Shown piece by piece: positions 20,379 through 29,574 of a stretch of DNA of 64,000 nucleotides (positions are counted from its first letter, which is position 1; the number at the start of each line of letters is the position of its first letter). A model generated the notes under the pieces. It saw only the letters and a list, made by a program, of their open reading frames with translations, did not search any database and was not told the DNA's origin. Source of the DNA: Bdellovibrionales bacterium (lineage in GTDB: Bacteria; Bdellovibrionota; Bdellovibrionia; Bdellovibrionales; UBA1609); NCBI GenBank assembly GCA_016714165.1, contig JADJNU010000002.1, positions 1 to 64,000 of the forward strand, written 5' to 3'. A program made the translations under genes and the position numbers.

Positions 20379-21410
20379 ATGGTCAAATCTCCGTAGCTAA
20401 AGAGTCTAAATTGGTGATCAATCGCCCAACGATAAGATTCCATCACCTTTTCCCGGCCCGCAAAGGCACAAACCAATGCTAACAATGAGCTCTCGGGCTG
20501 ATGGAAGTTGGTCATTAACACGTCTACGACCCTAAATTCAAACCCTGGACGAATAAATAAATCCGTATTTCCGCACACTCCTCCCTCAAATTCAGAAAGC
20601 AATCCACTCGCCCAAGACTCGAGAGTACGGGTGACGGTCGTACCCAAAGCAAAAACCCGTCCCCCCTTGGATCGAGTCATCTCGATCAAATTGAGAGTCT
20701 CACGAGGAATAGAGCACCACTCTTTGTGCATAAGATGCTCAGACAAATCTTTGACTTTGATTGGAAGGAATGTGCCCAAGCCGACGTGAAGAGTCGTCAA
20801 AGCGATGCCAACGCCCCGATCGCCCCAATACTTCAGATCGTCTTGAGAAAAATGAAGACTGGCGGTGGGTGCAGCTGTACTTCCCAAATTCCTCCACCAA
20901 GCCGATTGATAATTCTCCCGATCCTTCTCCCGATTGTGCCTCTCGCCCCTCGCTCTTTGAATATAGGGAGGAAGAGCCAATTCTCCATATTGGTCAAAGT
21001 ATTCGGGGCAAAAGCTCCTCTCCCTCGATTTTCAAAATTTGTGGAAGTCCTTTTCTGACAAGAGTCGCGATCCGCCCACCGGGAAGCTCCATTTTTTTTC
21101 CGAGAGCCAAACCTCTCGCCGGGAACAAGACCTGCCACGTGTCTGGCGACTCTCGACAAACAAACAGAATCTCCCTATTTTCGGGGGTAAAAATTCGGCA
21201 GGGGATCACTCCCGTATCATTGAGAACAAGGAGGTCACCGGGTCCTAAAAGATCACGCGCCTCGCTCAGGTTCAACTCTCTGGGATTTGTGACAGGTCCG
21301 ATTGTCGGAGATCGATTGCCGGCCCCAACGAACATAACCCGGGAAGACATAGCGCGCTCTGTCGCAACCAATGAATCGGGATAACTGTAGCTAAAATCTG
21401 ATATTTTCAA
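20345..21410 (-). pseudogene. queA: S-adenosylmethionine:tRNA ribosyltransferase-isomerase, one-base frameshift
   Basis: QueA transfers and rearranges the ribosyl part of SAM to make epoxyqueuosine. The N-terminal 138 residues (from 21410) carry DFSYSYPDSLVA and LLVLNDTGVIPCRI, and the frame stops at 20994. The C-terminal part in the next frame begins LALPPYIQR, with GSTAAPTASLHF, VGLGTFLPI and TNFHQPESSLLALV, and stops at 20345. Dropping one A in the CCCCGAATAC stretch near 20985 joins them as LLPRYFDQYGELALPPYI, the expected family reading. Without correction the enzyme would be split through its core. The intact tgt beside it and both well-preserved halves suggest a very recent mutation or a sequencing error. 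Confidence 0.88.
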
Positions 21411-21460
21411 TATATGAATCTGGAAAGTCTTAGGCCAGCCATTTTCATTCGGGCTTTATT

Positions 21461-21721
21461 CTAGACTTCCTCTTTTTCGGACTTTTTAACCTCTGATTTG
21501 ACATCTGACTTGGTCGCACTGTCCCCGGCCTGAAGCTTTTCAGGTTGAGTTCTAGAGGTGCCCTCATTTTCCATGCTATCCATGCTCTCATCAAGTCCTT
21601 TTTTGAAACCTCGAATGGCTTGCCCTAAGGATTTGCCCAGATTTGGTAAACGACTGGGGCCAAACACGACCAAGACAATAAGAATAATAATAACCCAGTG
21701 AAACAGTGACATTCCGCCCAT
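21461..21721 (-). CDS. tatA: Sec-independent protein translocase TatA
   Basis: Forms the pore of the twin-arginine export system in the inner membrane. The 86-residue protein has a single N-terminal helix (LFHWVIIILIVLVVFGPSRL), the hinge FGPSRLP, and an amphipathic helix with GKSLGQAIRGFKKGL, followed by a charged Ser/Lys/Glu tail. A start at the second Met (21712) is also possible. tatB and tatC are not in the window. Confidence 0.92.
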   Translation of the reverse strand: MGGMSLFHWVIIILIVLVVFGPSRLPNLGKSLGQAIRGFKKGLDESMDSMENEGTSRTQPEKLQAGDSATKSDVKSEVKKSEKEEV

Positions 21722-21966
21722 ACAAACGGTCTCCCTCTTATCCTCAAGTTAACTTGGCCACGCCAAGCACTAAGCTTTCATCCTCAAACTACCCGCAACT
21801 GGCAACCCAATCCGCGCCTCTCATCCATATATCCGAAAAACTAAGCCGAAGCTACCCATATATTATCTATGCATAAGTGTATTATGGACCGGACGCAGAT
21901 TCAATTCGAACAAGGACCCAAATAAAGGTAATTCTGACCACCCAAAACACCTGCCTACGATATCTC

Positions 21967-22650
21967 CTAGTCCTTGACTTCAGATGCGCCGCTGTGAAAT
22001 GAAGCGGCAGGTGGAGAGCAAAAGAATTTCCGAAATATCTCATAAAAAATGGGGAGCATTGAAAGCAAAATAATTGCAAGCATGATCAATGAAAAGTTCT
22101 GCTTTACGATCTCAGTTTCACCAAAGAAAAAACCCGCAAAGAGAAACGTACAGATCCAGACAAAAGCACCAAAGATATTATAGTAGATAAACTTTAGCCT
22201 GGGCATCAAGCTTAAGCCAGCAACAAAAGGAGCATAAGTTCGGATAATCGGCAGAAATCTCGCCAGGAAAATGGCCTTCCCTCCGTACTTTTTATAAAAT
22301 ACTTCAGCCTTCTCGAGATGTTTTTCATTCAGGAATCGTCTTTTGCTATTTTTCAAAAAACGATTTCTACAGAAGTGTCCAAAGGAAAAATTGACCCCAT
22401 CACCAAGAATGGCCGCACCAATCAAAAGGGGACAGAGCAATTTTAAATCCAACAAATCGGGCCGAACTGCACAAATGGATCCCAATGAGAAAAGCAATGA
22501 GTCCCCAGGCAAAAAAGGCATGACAACCAGGCCTGTCTCACAAAAAATCACTAAAAACAGGAAGGTATAAAGCCACGGCCCCATAAAAGTGGCGAGGTTC
22601 GCAATGTGGGCTTCCAAATGCAGAACAAGATCAAGTGCCTCATTTACCAC
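21967..22650 (-). CDS. DedA/VTT-family membrane protein
   Basis: A 227-residue polytopic inner-membrane protein of the DedA (SNARE-associated/VTT) family, some members of which flip polyprenyl or phospholipid carriers. Signature parts: FCETGLVVMPFLPGDSLLF near residue 37, ARFLPIIRTYAPFVAGLSLMP near 130 and a C-terminal helix pair. It overlaps the end of the second ExbD gene by eleven bases, so it belongs to the exbB-exbD-exbD transcript. A link between that motor and DedA is inferred only from this coupling. Confidence 0.88.
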   Translation of the reverse strand: MVNEALDLVLHLEAHIANLATFMGPWLYTFLFLVIFCETGLVVMPFLPGDSLLFSLGSICAVRPDLLDLKLLCPLLIGAAILGDGVNFSFGHFCRNRFLKNSKRRFLNEKHLEKAEVFYKKYGGKAIFLARFLPIIRTYAPFVAGLSLMPRLKFIYYNIFGAFVWICTFLFAGFFFGETEIVKQNFSLIMLAIILLSMLPIFYEIFRKFFCSPPAASFHSGASEVKD

Positions 22651-23212
22651 CTACTTCGTTCCTCCTGACCGCAAAATTGATACCTTCCCAGCCCTCTGTA
22701 ATCAAAACGGTCATGATCCTTTTCACCTCTAAAATTGGTGTTTTCTGATCTGCTTGAATGTTAATCTTCCTTTTCTCTGGCTGATTTGGATCGGGCGGCT
22801 TCTCTGAGCGTTTAAACTCCTGAAGTTTAGCCCTCAGCCCATCAAATCCCTCATCTGTACTGGGAATGGGTTGAATATATGCTTTTCCCTTGGCTGCCGC
22901 AAAGATAATTTCGTTACTGGTAATAGTTATCAGAGGTAAATTTTCGAGGGGAACTGAATGCTTCGCATCAGGTATCCGTATTTTAGCTTTAGACATAAAA
23001 AAGATCTCGCCGGATGCTGAGAAGTTCATCAAAAGAAAGATCACAAGCATAGAAAAAATGTCAATGAGCGCCGTCAACGGAAGGCCGGGCTCAGATTTTC
23101 TCATTTTCTTTTGATGCTGACGCTCTCGCAAAAAGTGAAGATCATATTTTGAGTGGAGGTGAAAGCCAGGGACGGTGATTTTGCGCTTAAAGCTCCCTTT
23201 CAAGTGACTCAC
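22640..23212 (-). CDS. ExbD/TolR-type energy transducer, second copy
   Basis: A single-pass inner-membrane protein of an ExbBD/TolQR-like proton motor. The 190 residues contain a cytoplasmic start longer than usual (about 45 residues, basic), then the transmembrane helix TALIDIFSMLVIFLLM carrying the conserved Asp, then a periplasmic domain ending IMTVLITEGWEGINFAV. It overlaps the first ExbD copy by four bases. The extended N-terminus sets it apart from that copy. Confidence 0.85.
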   Translation of the reverse strand: MSHLKGSFKRKITVPGFHLHSKYDLHFLRERQHQKKMRKSEPGLPLTALIDIFSMLVIFLLMNFSASGEIFFMSKAKIRIPDAKHSVPLENLPLITITSNEIIFAAAKGKAYIQPIPSTDEGFDGLRAKLQEFKRSEKPPDPNQPEKRKINIQADQKTPILEVKRIMTVLITEGWEGINFAVRRNEVGGK

Positions 23213-23652
23213 TGTGTGCTTACTCCCACGTCAGTCCAACCACTTCCGACCAGGGTATCAAAAACAGCGATCATCGTCTGATACAAAACTCGATTTTCGG
23301 TATTCAGAACAACATCTCTCTTGTCAGGGTAGGTCTTCCTCCACCCAGCCAAGACTTCAAGCATCTTTTCTGTTTGCGGTCGTCCCTGTGTATCGAGCAC
23401 CAAGGGAACTTTAGTTACATTTTCGTTCTCCGACATTAATATTTCGTTTCCAATGATGGTAACTGACAAAGAAATTGGCTTCTCAGTTGGAGGAGGCGTA
23501 TCTTGGTCACTGCTTGTTACCTGGCTCGAATTTGTCGCAAGCGAATCAATATTCATCCAGACGGCTGTCATGAGAAGAAAACAGATCAAAACAGAAAACA
23601 GATCGATAAAGGGAACAAGATTGAGTTCATCATCGCCAGACGTAGCACTCAT
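23209..23652 (-). CDS. ExbD/TolR-type energy transducer, first copy
   Basis: The 147-residue partner of the upstream ExbB-like channel. The N-terminal ELNLVPFIDLFSVLICFLLMT holds the helix with the proton-path Asp (position about 17). The periplasmic domain includes NTENRVLYQTMIAVFDTLVGSGW. Its start overlaps the ExbB stop and its end overlaps the second ExbD copy, indicating strict coupling. Tandem ExbD genes suggest a mixed ExbD dimer. Confidence 0.87.
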   Translation of the reverse strand: MSATSGDDELNLVPFIDLFSVLICFLLMTAVWMNIDSLATNSSQVTSSDQDTPPPTEKPISLSVTIIGNEILMSENENVTKVPLVLDTQGRPQTEKMLEVLAGWRKTYPDKRDVVLNTENRVLYQTMIAVFDTLVGSGWTDVGVSTQ

Positions 23653-24299
23653 TACTTCCTCGACAATTTTTCACGATGGGTCAAAATGAAATTCAGAGTT
23701 GTCACGCTGACCTCATGAATATCGTCCACAACTCTCTGCGACCAATTATTAAATATGATATATCCAGCCAAAGTTGGAATGGCGACAATCAGTCCAAATG
23801 CTGTACAGTTCATCGCCTCCGCGATATTGGCAGCCAATACCGTGGCCTTTTCCGACGCCGAAACAGTCGCCACTGTTGCAAATGCACCGATCATACCGAC
23901 GACAGTTCCAAGTAACCCCACCAGTGTTGCCATATTCGAGACAGCAGCAAGAATGCCGACATTTTTCTCAAGGCGAGGAATTTCTCTGAGAGCCACTGCA
24001 TCCATTGCGGTTTGCACCTCCTCATCTCCAAGACGATTTGCGACGGCCATCAATCCGGCACGAACAATGTTTGTGAGCGGTGATCTTGACTGTGAAACAA
24101 TCGCAACAGCCTTTTCCAAATTTCCCTGCAAGATATAAGAATTTATTTCATGCAGAAGACTGTCCTTATTAACGTTTGAAGCCGCCGAAATAACAGCAAA
24201 ACGTTCAAGAATAATGGCCACAGCAAATACCGAGCAACCCAAAATTGGGTACATCGGCCATCCTCCCGCATGAAACGCCTCTGCAATACGTGCAAACAT
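23652..24299 (-). CDS. MotA/TolQ/ExbB proton-channel family protein
   Basis: The 215-residue inner-membrane subunit of an ExbBD-type motor. The first helix is at about residues 14-32 (MYPILGCSVFAVAIILERF). A cytoplasmic helical domain follows, then the channel-forming pair with MATLVGLLGTVVGMIGAF and ANIAEAMNCTAFGLIVAIPTLAGY, the classical MotA/TolQ/ExbB signature. It leads the exbB-exbD-exbD-dedA run. No TonB, TolA or Pal gene is nearby, so its target system is unknown. Confidence 0.9.
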   Translation of the reverse strand: MFARIAEAFHAGGWPMYPILGCSVFAVAIILERFAVISAASNVNKDSLLHEINSYILQGNLEKAVAIVSQSRSPLTNIVRAGLMAVANRLGDEEVQTAMDAVALREIPRLEKNVGILAAVSNMATLVGLLGTVVGMIGAFATVATVSASEKATVLAANIAEAMNCTAFGLIVAIPTLAGYIIFNNWSQRVVDDIHEVSVTTLNFILTHREKLSRK

Positions 24300-24767
24300 A
24301 GTTTCCCCTTATAATCTCATTATCTGCTAAACTCACAGACTTGCAGACCTATAGACATTAGACCCAACCTCTTTTGCTGACTTCAATTATCCTAACAAAT
24401 TACTCAGACCAATCGATGAAACTAAATAAATATCCTGAAAAACTACACCAAAAGAGGGGGACGTCAGCTCGGAGGACAGAGAGAAAGAGCTCGTCCCGTA
24501 TTGCCTTGCCGTATTGCCTTGCCTCTGTGTCTTTTCAATTCGCCTGCTCTGTCCATTTTTGCCTTTGGTCCAGCCCCCACCAAACGAGCCTATTCCCGGT
24601 AATAATTCAGCTTGTAACATGGCCCCTATCTGTGCCCCCTGAACCACTCTTCCCCCTGTGCCTCCTTACCCCAATCCATTTCCCAGCTTCTGGTCTCAAA
24701 TTCATAACGCAGAGCAAAGCGACTTGATATGAATGTGAACCTAGCCGCTCTTTGCCTCAGGTCCTGA
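24300..24767. other. Non-coding interval upstream of tRNA-Leu
   Basis: I find no convincing gene here. Small open frames on both strands lack ribosome sites and motifs. A perfect 13-base tandem repeat, CGTATTGCCTTGC twice, lies at 24497-24522. Confidence 0.5.
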
Positions 24768-24796
24768 TTGACAGGTATTAGACCCCCGACTATTTT
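24768..24796 (+). promoter_or_regulatory. Sigma70-type promoter of tRNA-Leu
   Basis: A perfect -35 hexamer TTGACA (24768-24773) is followed after exactly 17 bases by TATTTT (24791-24796). The predicted transcript start near 24803 lies about 50 bases before the mature tRNA, normal for a stable-RNA promoter. Confidence 0.7.
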
Positions 24797-24852
24797 GTGG
24801 CCGCTACACCTCAATGTGAATGCATGTGATGTAAATGATGAATGATGTATGT

Positions 24853-24939
24853 GCGCGCGTGGCGAAATTGGTAGACGCACCAGCTTGAGGGGCTGGCGCC
24901 CGCAAGGGCATGGTGGTTCAAGTCCACTCGCGCGCACCA
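24853..24939 (+). tRNA. tRNA-Leu (anticodon GAG)
   Basis: An 87-base class II tRNA. The acceptor arms GCGCGCG (24853-24859) and CGCGCGC (24929-24935) pair fully, then comes discriminator A and an encoded CCA. The anticodon stem is CCAGC/GCTGG with loop TTGAGGG, giving anticodon GAG, which reads CUC and CUU leucine codons. The long variable arm (GCCC/GGGC hairpin) is typical of leucine tRNAs, and the T arm has TTCAAGT. Confidence 0.97.
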
Positions 24940-25228
24940 TTCAACATTTTCATTCATTTGCACCAATACCGCAAATGGCTTTCTCAAAATAAATCGCACA
25001 TTTACGCCATCTAAAATCGGGTTGAAGTAGGGTTCTACGGGTCTATGGTTCTACTCACTTGATGGTGGAACTTTATCCAAATCCCAAAAAAATCATAAAC
25101 TTAGCAACCGAAGCCTGCAGTTAAAAAAGCTTCTGTATCCAAAAGCCCTGTGTCGAGCCGGAGTAAGACGACAGCCCTCGAGAATCAATAGAAAAACTCA
25201 AGAGCAAACATAAGGTCCCTTCCAGTCT
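24940..25228. other. Non-coding interval downstream of tRNA-Leu
   Basis: I see no gene between the tRNA and the end of the convergent peptidase operon, and no clear terminator hairpin. Confidence 0.4.
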
Positions 25229-27076
25229 TCAAAAAGGAAAATCAATTTCAATTTTCCCCCTGAAAGGCAGACTGCACTCCTTAAATTCGAAATCCTTGTC
25301 ACAACCAATGGCCTCGCGAAGTGGCGTTGAGAAGAGCTCCTTTCTTCGCTGATCGCCTTCCGTATGAGCGTCAAAAATGTATTCCTTTTCGATCGCGCTC
25401 TCATCAGGAAAGTGACTCGCGAGTGATGGTCGCAGACACTGCCATGAGCTACTGGCTAAAAATTTATTCTGCCTATCCCACTGAAGCGGGAGTTTAGACA
25501 ACAGTTCGGCCATCGCATAACTTCCGATCACGTCGGCAAAACGCTCATAAGGTGGCGAGGAGTAGCCTTCCGTCTCCATTAGACTACGAGATGAATACTC
25601 ACCTTCGATTTTTAAGGTCCTCTTGAAAATCTCAATACTCATGTTCTTAGCGACTTCAATTGCATTTTTCATCCTTTCGGATAACGGCGCTTCAGAACAC
25701 CGGTACTCAGCAGTGAAATACATCATCGTTGTTAACTCGTCGTCGATAGGTTCTTCTCCTTGAGTCCAAAGGTAGTAGCTACAAGGGTTAAAATAATTTG
25801 GATTTTTCTGTTTTCTGCCATTAATCATTGGGATTTCTGATTTTGTAATTCTTAGAAAACGATCAGTTGATGCCAAACCAGAGATTCTGTCCAACACAAT
25901 AGACTTGGCGAAGCGATCGATGTCTTCTTGCGCTATTGTTTTTGAGGTCTCCCTACGCTTCAAACACCTCTGAAACTCTGGGAGATCCGGTTGATAGCCC
26001 ACCAGCGACTCGAGTGAGGTGGTGAATTGTCTTTTGTATTCATACCAGCTCTCGCAAGTGAATGCCTTGGGTTCACAAGTCTGTTTACGTAGGAGTGAAA
26101 GACCCTTTCCAAAATCAGATTTGATCTGAAAAATATATTGGCTGCGATCGATTCCCAGGGCATGACCCATTTCATGGGCAAGGGTTTGAATAATATCTTC
26201 GCTATTGAAATCCCCAGCGCAAATAGTCAGAACATTGAGGTAGGTATAGTAGTATGCATTTATTGTCGTTGTCGAACACTCCTCGTTGGATATAGCGGGA
26301 AATGCGCCCGGTAGGACAAGCCTTACTTCTGAGATTCTCTTGCTCCAGTCGTTACGAACTGACTCTGGAATATCAAGACTAGCGAGCATGCGAAGATAAC
26401 TTTCTTGAAGACGGGTAAAACCTTGTTCGACTTTTTCCCAATTCTTGTCGTTACGCCAAATAGCACGAGAAACCTCTGAAATCAGATTTCGGCGATGCCC
26501 TCGCCGTTCGAGATCAAGCTCCACAGGAACCAGATTCTCGGACAGCCTGTGGAACCCAGGGTATTTACTTACCATTCTCGATAAAATCGTTTCATTAAAT
26601 GCAACCGACCAAATAAAGCCGAGCTCATAACCGAGCCGATCAGATGCCAAACGCTGCCCTTGAGTCATCTCAATTCGAGGCCTGCGCCTCAAAAACTTCT
26701 CCATTTTTATGAAATAATGATGACGTTCCAGCGCTTGATAAAAATCCTTCGGTAGATACCTGCGATTGCGAAGTTTTGCGTGAGCGTACTGGTAGAATAC
26801 TTGCGAAAATTCATTCCGCGTTTCACCTTGCAAAACTTTTATCGATCTCATGGCTCCCTTTACCTCAAGGTTACCTAAAGCTTCAGGAGAGTATAGATAG
26901 GTACAATACTTATCCAAAAGTGCTTTGCATTTGGGCCGCTTTGCTTTCCCATATGCTTGGTCTGAGGAAAATACCTGTAAGGGGTCCTTTGGCTCCATTG
27001 GACGATTGAAAGTGCAGGAGCCAAGCGGACATACCAGTAAGATTAAAAGGGAATAAAAGAAATCATTCCAGCGCAT
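25229..27076 (-). CDS. Lipoprotein zinc metallopeptidase
   Basis: A large protein of about 615 residues with a signal peptide and lipobox P-L-G-S-C (Cys21 from the ATG at 27076; a start three codons upstream is possible). Near residue 300 is TLAHEMGHALGIDRS, an HExxH zinc-binding motif in a helix, so it is probably a membrane-anchored gluzincin-type peptidase. The third ligand is not obvious; a later EYRC or ETEGYSSPPYERFADVIGSY segment with Glu residues could supply it. Several Cys residues may form disulfides in the periplasm. It is the last gene of a three-gene minus-strand operon. The substrate is unknown. A role in degrading prey or envelope protein would suit a predatory lifestyle but is speculation. 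Confidence 0.75.
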   Translation of the reverse strand: MRWNDFFYSLLILLVCPLGSCTFNRPMEPKDPLQVFSSDQAYGKAKRPKCKALLDKYCTYLYSPEALGNLEVKGAMRSIKVLQGETRNEFSQVFYQYAHAKLRNRRYLPKDFYQALERHHYFIKMEKFLRRRPRIEMTQGQRLASDRLGYELGFIWSVAFNETILSRMVSKYPGFHRLSENLVPVELDLERRGHRRNLISEVSRAIWRNDKNWEKVEQGFTRLQESYLRMLASLDIPESVRNDWSKRISEVRLVLPGAFPAISNEECSTTTINAYYYTYLNVLTICAGDFNSEDIIQTLAHEMGHALGIDRSQYIFQIKSDFGKGLSLLRKQTCEPKAFTCESWYEYKRQFTTSLESLVGYQPDLPEFQRCLKRRETSKTIAQEDIDRFAKSIVLDRISGLASTDRFLRITKSEIPMINGRKQKNPNYFNPCSYYLWTQGEEPIDDELTTMMYFTAEYRCSEAPLSERMKNAIEVAKNMSIEIFKRTLKIEGEYSSRSLMETEGYSSPPYERFADVIGSYAMAELLSKLPLQWDRQNKFLASSSWQCLRPSLASHFPDESAIEKEYIFDAHTEGDQRRKELFSTPLREAIGCDKDFEFKECSLPFRGKIEIDFPF

Positions 27077-27085
27077 ATTCACCAA

Positions 27086-27562
27086 TCAATTTTTAGACTT
27101 CTCTGATGCAGCCTTGCCATTGACAACCGGATTTGCGGCTGGTGTGCCTTGTGGGGCAGCCACCGAAGTTGAAGTTTGAGCTTGGTCGGTGGTACACTTA
27201 AACCCAGCGGATATAAGTTTTTCTCGTATCCGATCACGAACTTGCGCACAATGGGTAATTCCTATCTGTGACGAGGCAACAGGGACATGACTGCCAAAGT
27301 TTGAATACCAAAGCTTACAACCTTTCGGCTGCAAACTCTCAACTCTTAGAGTGCGCGATTGACCGTCACGATCACAGGTTGTTTCATCCTTCTTTACATC
27401 ACTCTTTACCGAGTTTACTGGCTGACTCAGTTGAATCGTAACCCCGACCTGCTGAGTTGCCGTAGGCGTCGGTGATGCGGTAGATATCTGCTTCTTTTGC
27501 GGATTTGAACAACCGAAAATTAAAGCTGCTCCTGATATCAATACATAGAACTTTATGCGCAC
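27086..27562 (-). CDS. Small lipoprotein with paired cysteines
   Basis: A 158-residue protein. The signal peptide ends L-I-F-G-C (Cys18). A Thr/Gln/Pro-rich linker follows, then a compact region with four more Cys (TTCDRDGQ, KGCKLWYSNFG, THCAQVRD, FKCTTD) that could make two disulfides, and a low-complexity Ala/Ser/Lys tail. I do not recognise the family. It overlaps the end of the YbdK-type gene by ten bases and ends about ten bases before the metallopeptidase start, so all three are one transcript. Confidence 0.75.
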   Translation of the reverse strand: MRIKFYVLISGAALIFGCSNPQKKQISTASPTPTATQQVGVTIQLSQPVNSVKSDVKKDETTCDRDGQSRTLRVESLQPKGCKLWYSNFGSHVPVASSQIGITHCAQVRDRIREKLISAGFKCTTDQAQTSTSVAAPQGTPAANPVVNGKAASEKSKN

Positions 27563-28595
27563 TGTGTGCCTCCTTTTTTGTTTCGTTTGCTGTCATACTT
27601 TGTAGACCTGTCCCATTGGGGCTGATCGGTTTTCAGTTCGTTGACTAACGAATCTAGAACAAATTCGAAACTGCCATAACGCTGGCAGATTAGACGTTGC
27701 CTATCCGCACTTGTGCCATGTCTTACAATCTGCTTTAACAAGTCGACATGTCTGCCGTAGTTGTTCTCTTCAATAAGGAAAGAAAGGTCATTCAGACTGA
27801 AAGATTTTTTTTATCGACTCTCTGACAGATGAGATGAATCAACGCGACGATTGCCTCTGTTTCCTTAATAGTTGCGGGAGAATCAACTATCCTGGGTTCA
27901 ATCGTTCCAAGTCCTAGACTTGGCCTCATGTCCAACCGTGGGTCCTTTGGACAACTGATCGATCCAGAATTCAGCAGCCCATCATAGACGGATATAAATT
28001 CTATCCAAATCTCAAATGTAGAAGGGTGACTGCCCCTAGGCAGAGCTTCAAAATAGGCGGTGCTTGAAGATACCAGCTGCGTGCTTTCACCATTGCAAAA
28101 AGGCGAACTTGAGAACGGGGTGATAAAGAGTGGAAAATAGTGAGACAAAGCATTTACAACAAGAATAGCGTAATTCCTATTTTTCTTTCCGATCTGCACG
28201 TGAAGGCAAAAAATAAGAGGTCGCTTTGCCATCCGTTGATGATTCCCCAGAGCTTTCTTATATCTGGCTTCTGGAAAAATAATTCTATCTTCGTATGTAG
28301 CAAATGAATGCGTCCCCGCTGAAGAAATCCACAGATTGAGTTTATCAAATGCTTCAAGCAACTTAGACATTGAGGAGCGAAGGTATCGACCCACCTGGTG
28401 AGCGTCTTTACAAAGATCAGTCGTTACTTCAATCATGCTTTGATAAATTTCAGTCCTAAATGAGTTCACACCCTTTAAAAGTTCAAGCACCTGCAGCGAA
28501 GACGAACTGAGATCAAGAGAATCTCGATCCAAAAGTCGGAGATCAAGCTCAGCTCCTATCGGCAAAGACTGTGAATGCTCAAACCATAAATTCAA
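27553..28595 (-). pseudogene. YbdK-type carboxylate-amine ligase (GCS2 family), frameshifted at an A8 tract
   Basis: GCS2-family enzymes join glutamate to an amine such as cysteine using ATP. The TTG start at 28595 has AAGGAG upstream. The first 267 residues show the family pattern: LPIGAELDLRLLD near residue 12, TEIYQSMIEVTTD near 49, SSAGTHSFATYEDR near 95, HVQIG, and IRP-like MRPSLGLGTIEPRI near 230. The frame stops at 27792, just past a run of eight A on the coding strand (27812-27805). With nine A it continues for about 85 residues (LNDLSFLIEENNYGRHVDLLKQIV, then ADRQRLICQRYG), which matches the usual YbdK tail, and stops at 27553 inside the next gene's start. This could be a switchable homopolymer, recent loss or a sequencing slip. 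Confidence 0.75.
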
Positions 28596-28602
28596 ATACG
28601 CT

Positions 28603-28640
28603 CCTTAAAAAAGCGGGGCCTTGATTGCTCCAAGCCCCGC
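28603..28640 (-). terminator. Hairpin plus T-run in the leader of the YbdK operon
   Basis: On the minus strand GCGGGGC pairs with GCCCCGC around a 14-base loop, followed directly by TTTTTT. It sits just upstream of the ribosome site of the gene at 28595, with no minus-strand gene before it. It may therefore be a transcription attenuator in the 5' leader rather than an end-of-gene terminator. Confidence 0.55.
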
Positions 28641-28908
28641 CAACAACCTAAAGGAAAAAACATAAAAGGGAGACTTTCTTCAGGATGACTTACCTAGTAA
28701 GTGCTCGCAACTCCGCTGGTCGCGTGCTTTACTTCTGGCATCAACAGAATATATGATGTATTATCAATATCTTATGAGAGAGATTCAAGGCGGGACTCCG
28801 AGGATAAATTTAAATTTATCCCCAGATCAGATGATTCCGAAGTCATCTTCCAATACAATTTTGCAATCATCTCAAAATGGAAAGGGAAGAAAAATCGACG
28901 AGGTATTG

Positions 28909-29574
28909 TTGAATCGTGTTCTTATAGTCGAGGATGAAAACAAGCTACTTGGACATTTGGTTCGAATAATATCTGATGAAGGATTTTCTACATTTACATG
29001 CACCTCATTTCCTGAACTCGAGAACATTCTCAAGATACCTATCAGGAAATTTGATATCATAGTTTTGGACCGACTTCTCCACGGCAAGGATACTGCGACA
29101 TTAGTCGGTCGCATTAAGGAAGTGCTTCCAGACATAAAAATTTTGATTGTGTCGGCCGTCAATACTCCAGCCGAAAAAGCAGCTCTCCTCGATTTTGGCG
29201 CTGATGACTATCTCGCCAAACCCTTCGACAGTGATGAACTTGTCGCCCGTGTTCGCGCCCTCCTACGTAGAAATCGTTCAGAACTGAGATTAGGAAATGT
29301 AACTCTCGACTCAGACAAACGAACCGTTAAAATCAACGCGCTAGAATTGGCGCTTCAGAATAAAGAGTTTATCCTTCTAAGAACCTTGATTCGCTCTCCA
29401 GGAAAGGTCTTCAACAAAGTCTTTCTCTATGAGAATGTTTGGGAAATGAGCCCGGATGTTGAGAGCAACGTAGTCGAAGCCACCGTCAATAAACTTAGAC
29501 GCCGCCTTGAAGAAGCTGACGCAAATATTTCGATTAAAAGCATGCGCAACAAAGGATATTGGGTTGAGGAATAG
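28909..29574 (+). CDS. OmpR-family response regulator (pair 1)
   Basis: A DNA-binding regulator phosphorylated by the kinase that follows. The receiver domain has VLIVEDENK near the start, the phospho-acceptor Asp in IIVLDRLL, and the conserved Lys in YLAKPFDSDELV. The winged-helix output domain ends SIKSMRNKGYWVEE. I prefer the TTG at 28909, which has GAGG five bases before it; an open frame extends to ATG 28753 but adds 52 residues unlike any receiver domain. It overlaps the kinase start. Its closest relative here is the regulator at 39749-40432. Confidence 0.82.
   Translation: MNRVLIVEDENKLLGHLVRIISDEGFSTFTCTSFPELENILKIPIRKFDIIVLDRLLHGKDTATLVGRIKEVLPDIKILIVSAVNTPAEKAALLDFGADDYLAKPFDSDELVARVRALLRRNRSELRLGNVTLDSDKRTVKINALELALQNKEFILLRTLIRSPGKVFNKVFLYENVWEMSPDVESNVVEATVNKLRRRLEEADANISIKSMRNKGYWVEE

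Noticed and set aside
24626..24999. Minus-strand open frames over the tRNA-Leu
   Set aside because: They are antisense to the tRNA and its flanks; the protein-like reading is a common artefact of tRNA sequence.
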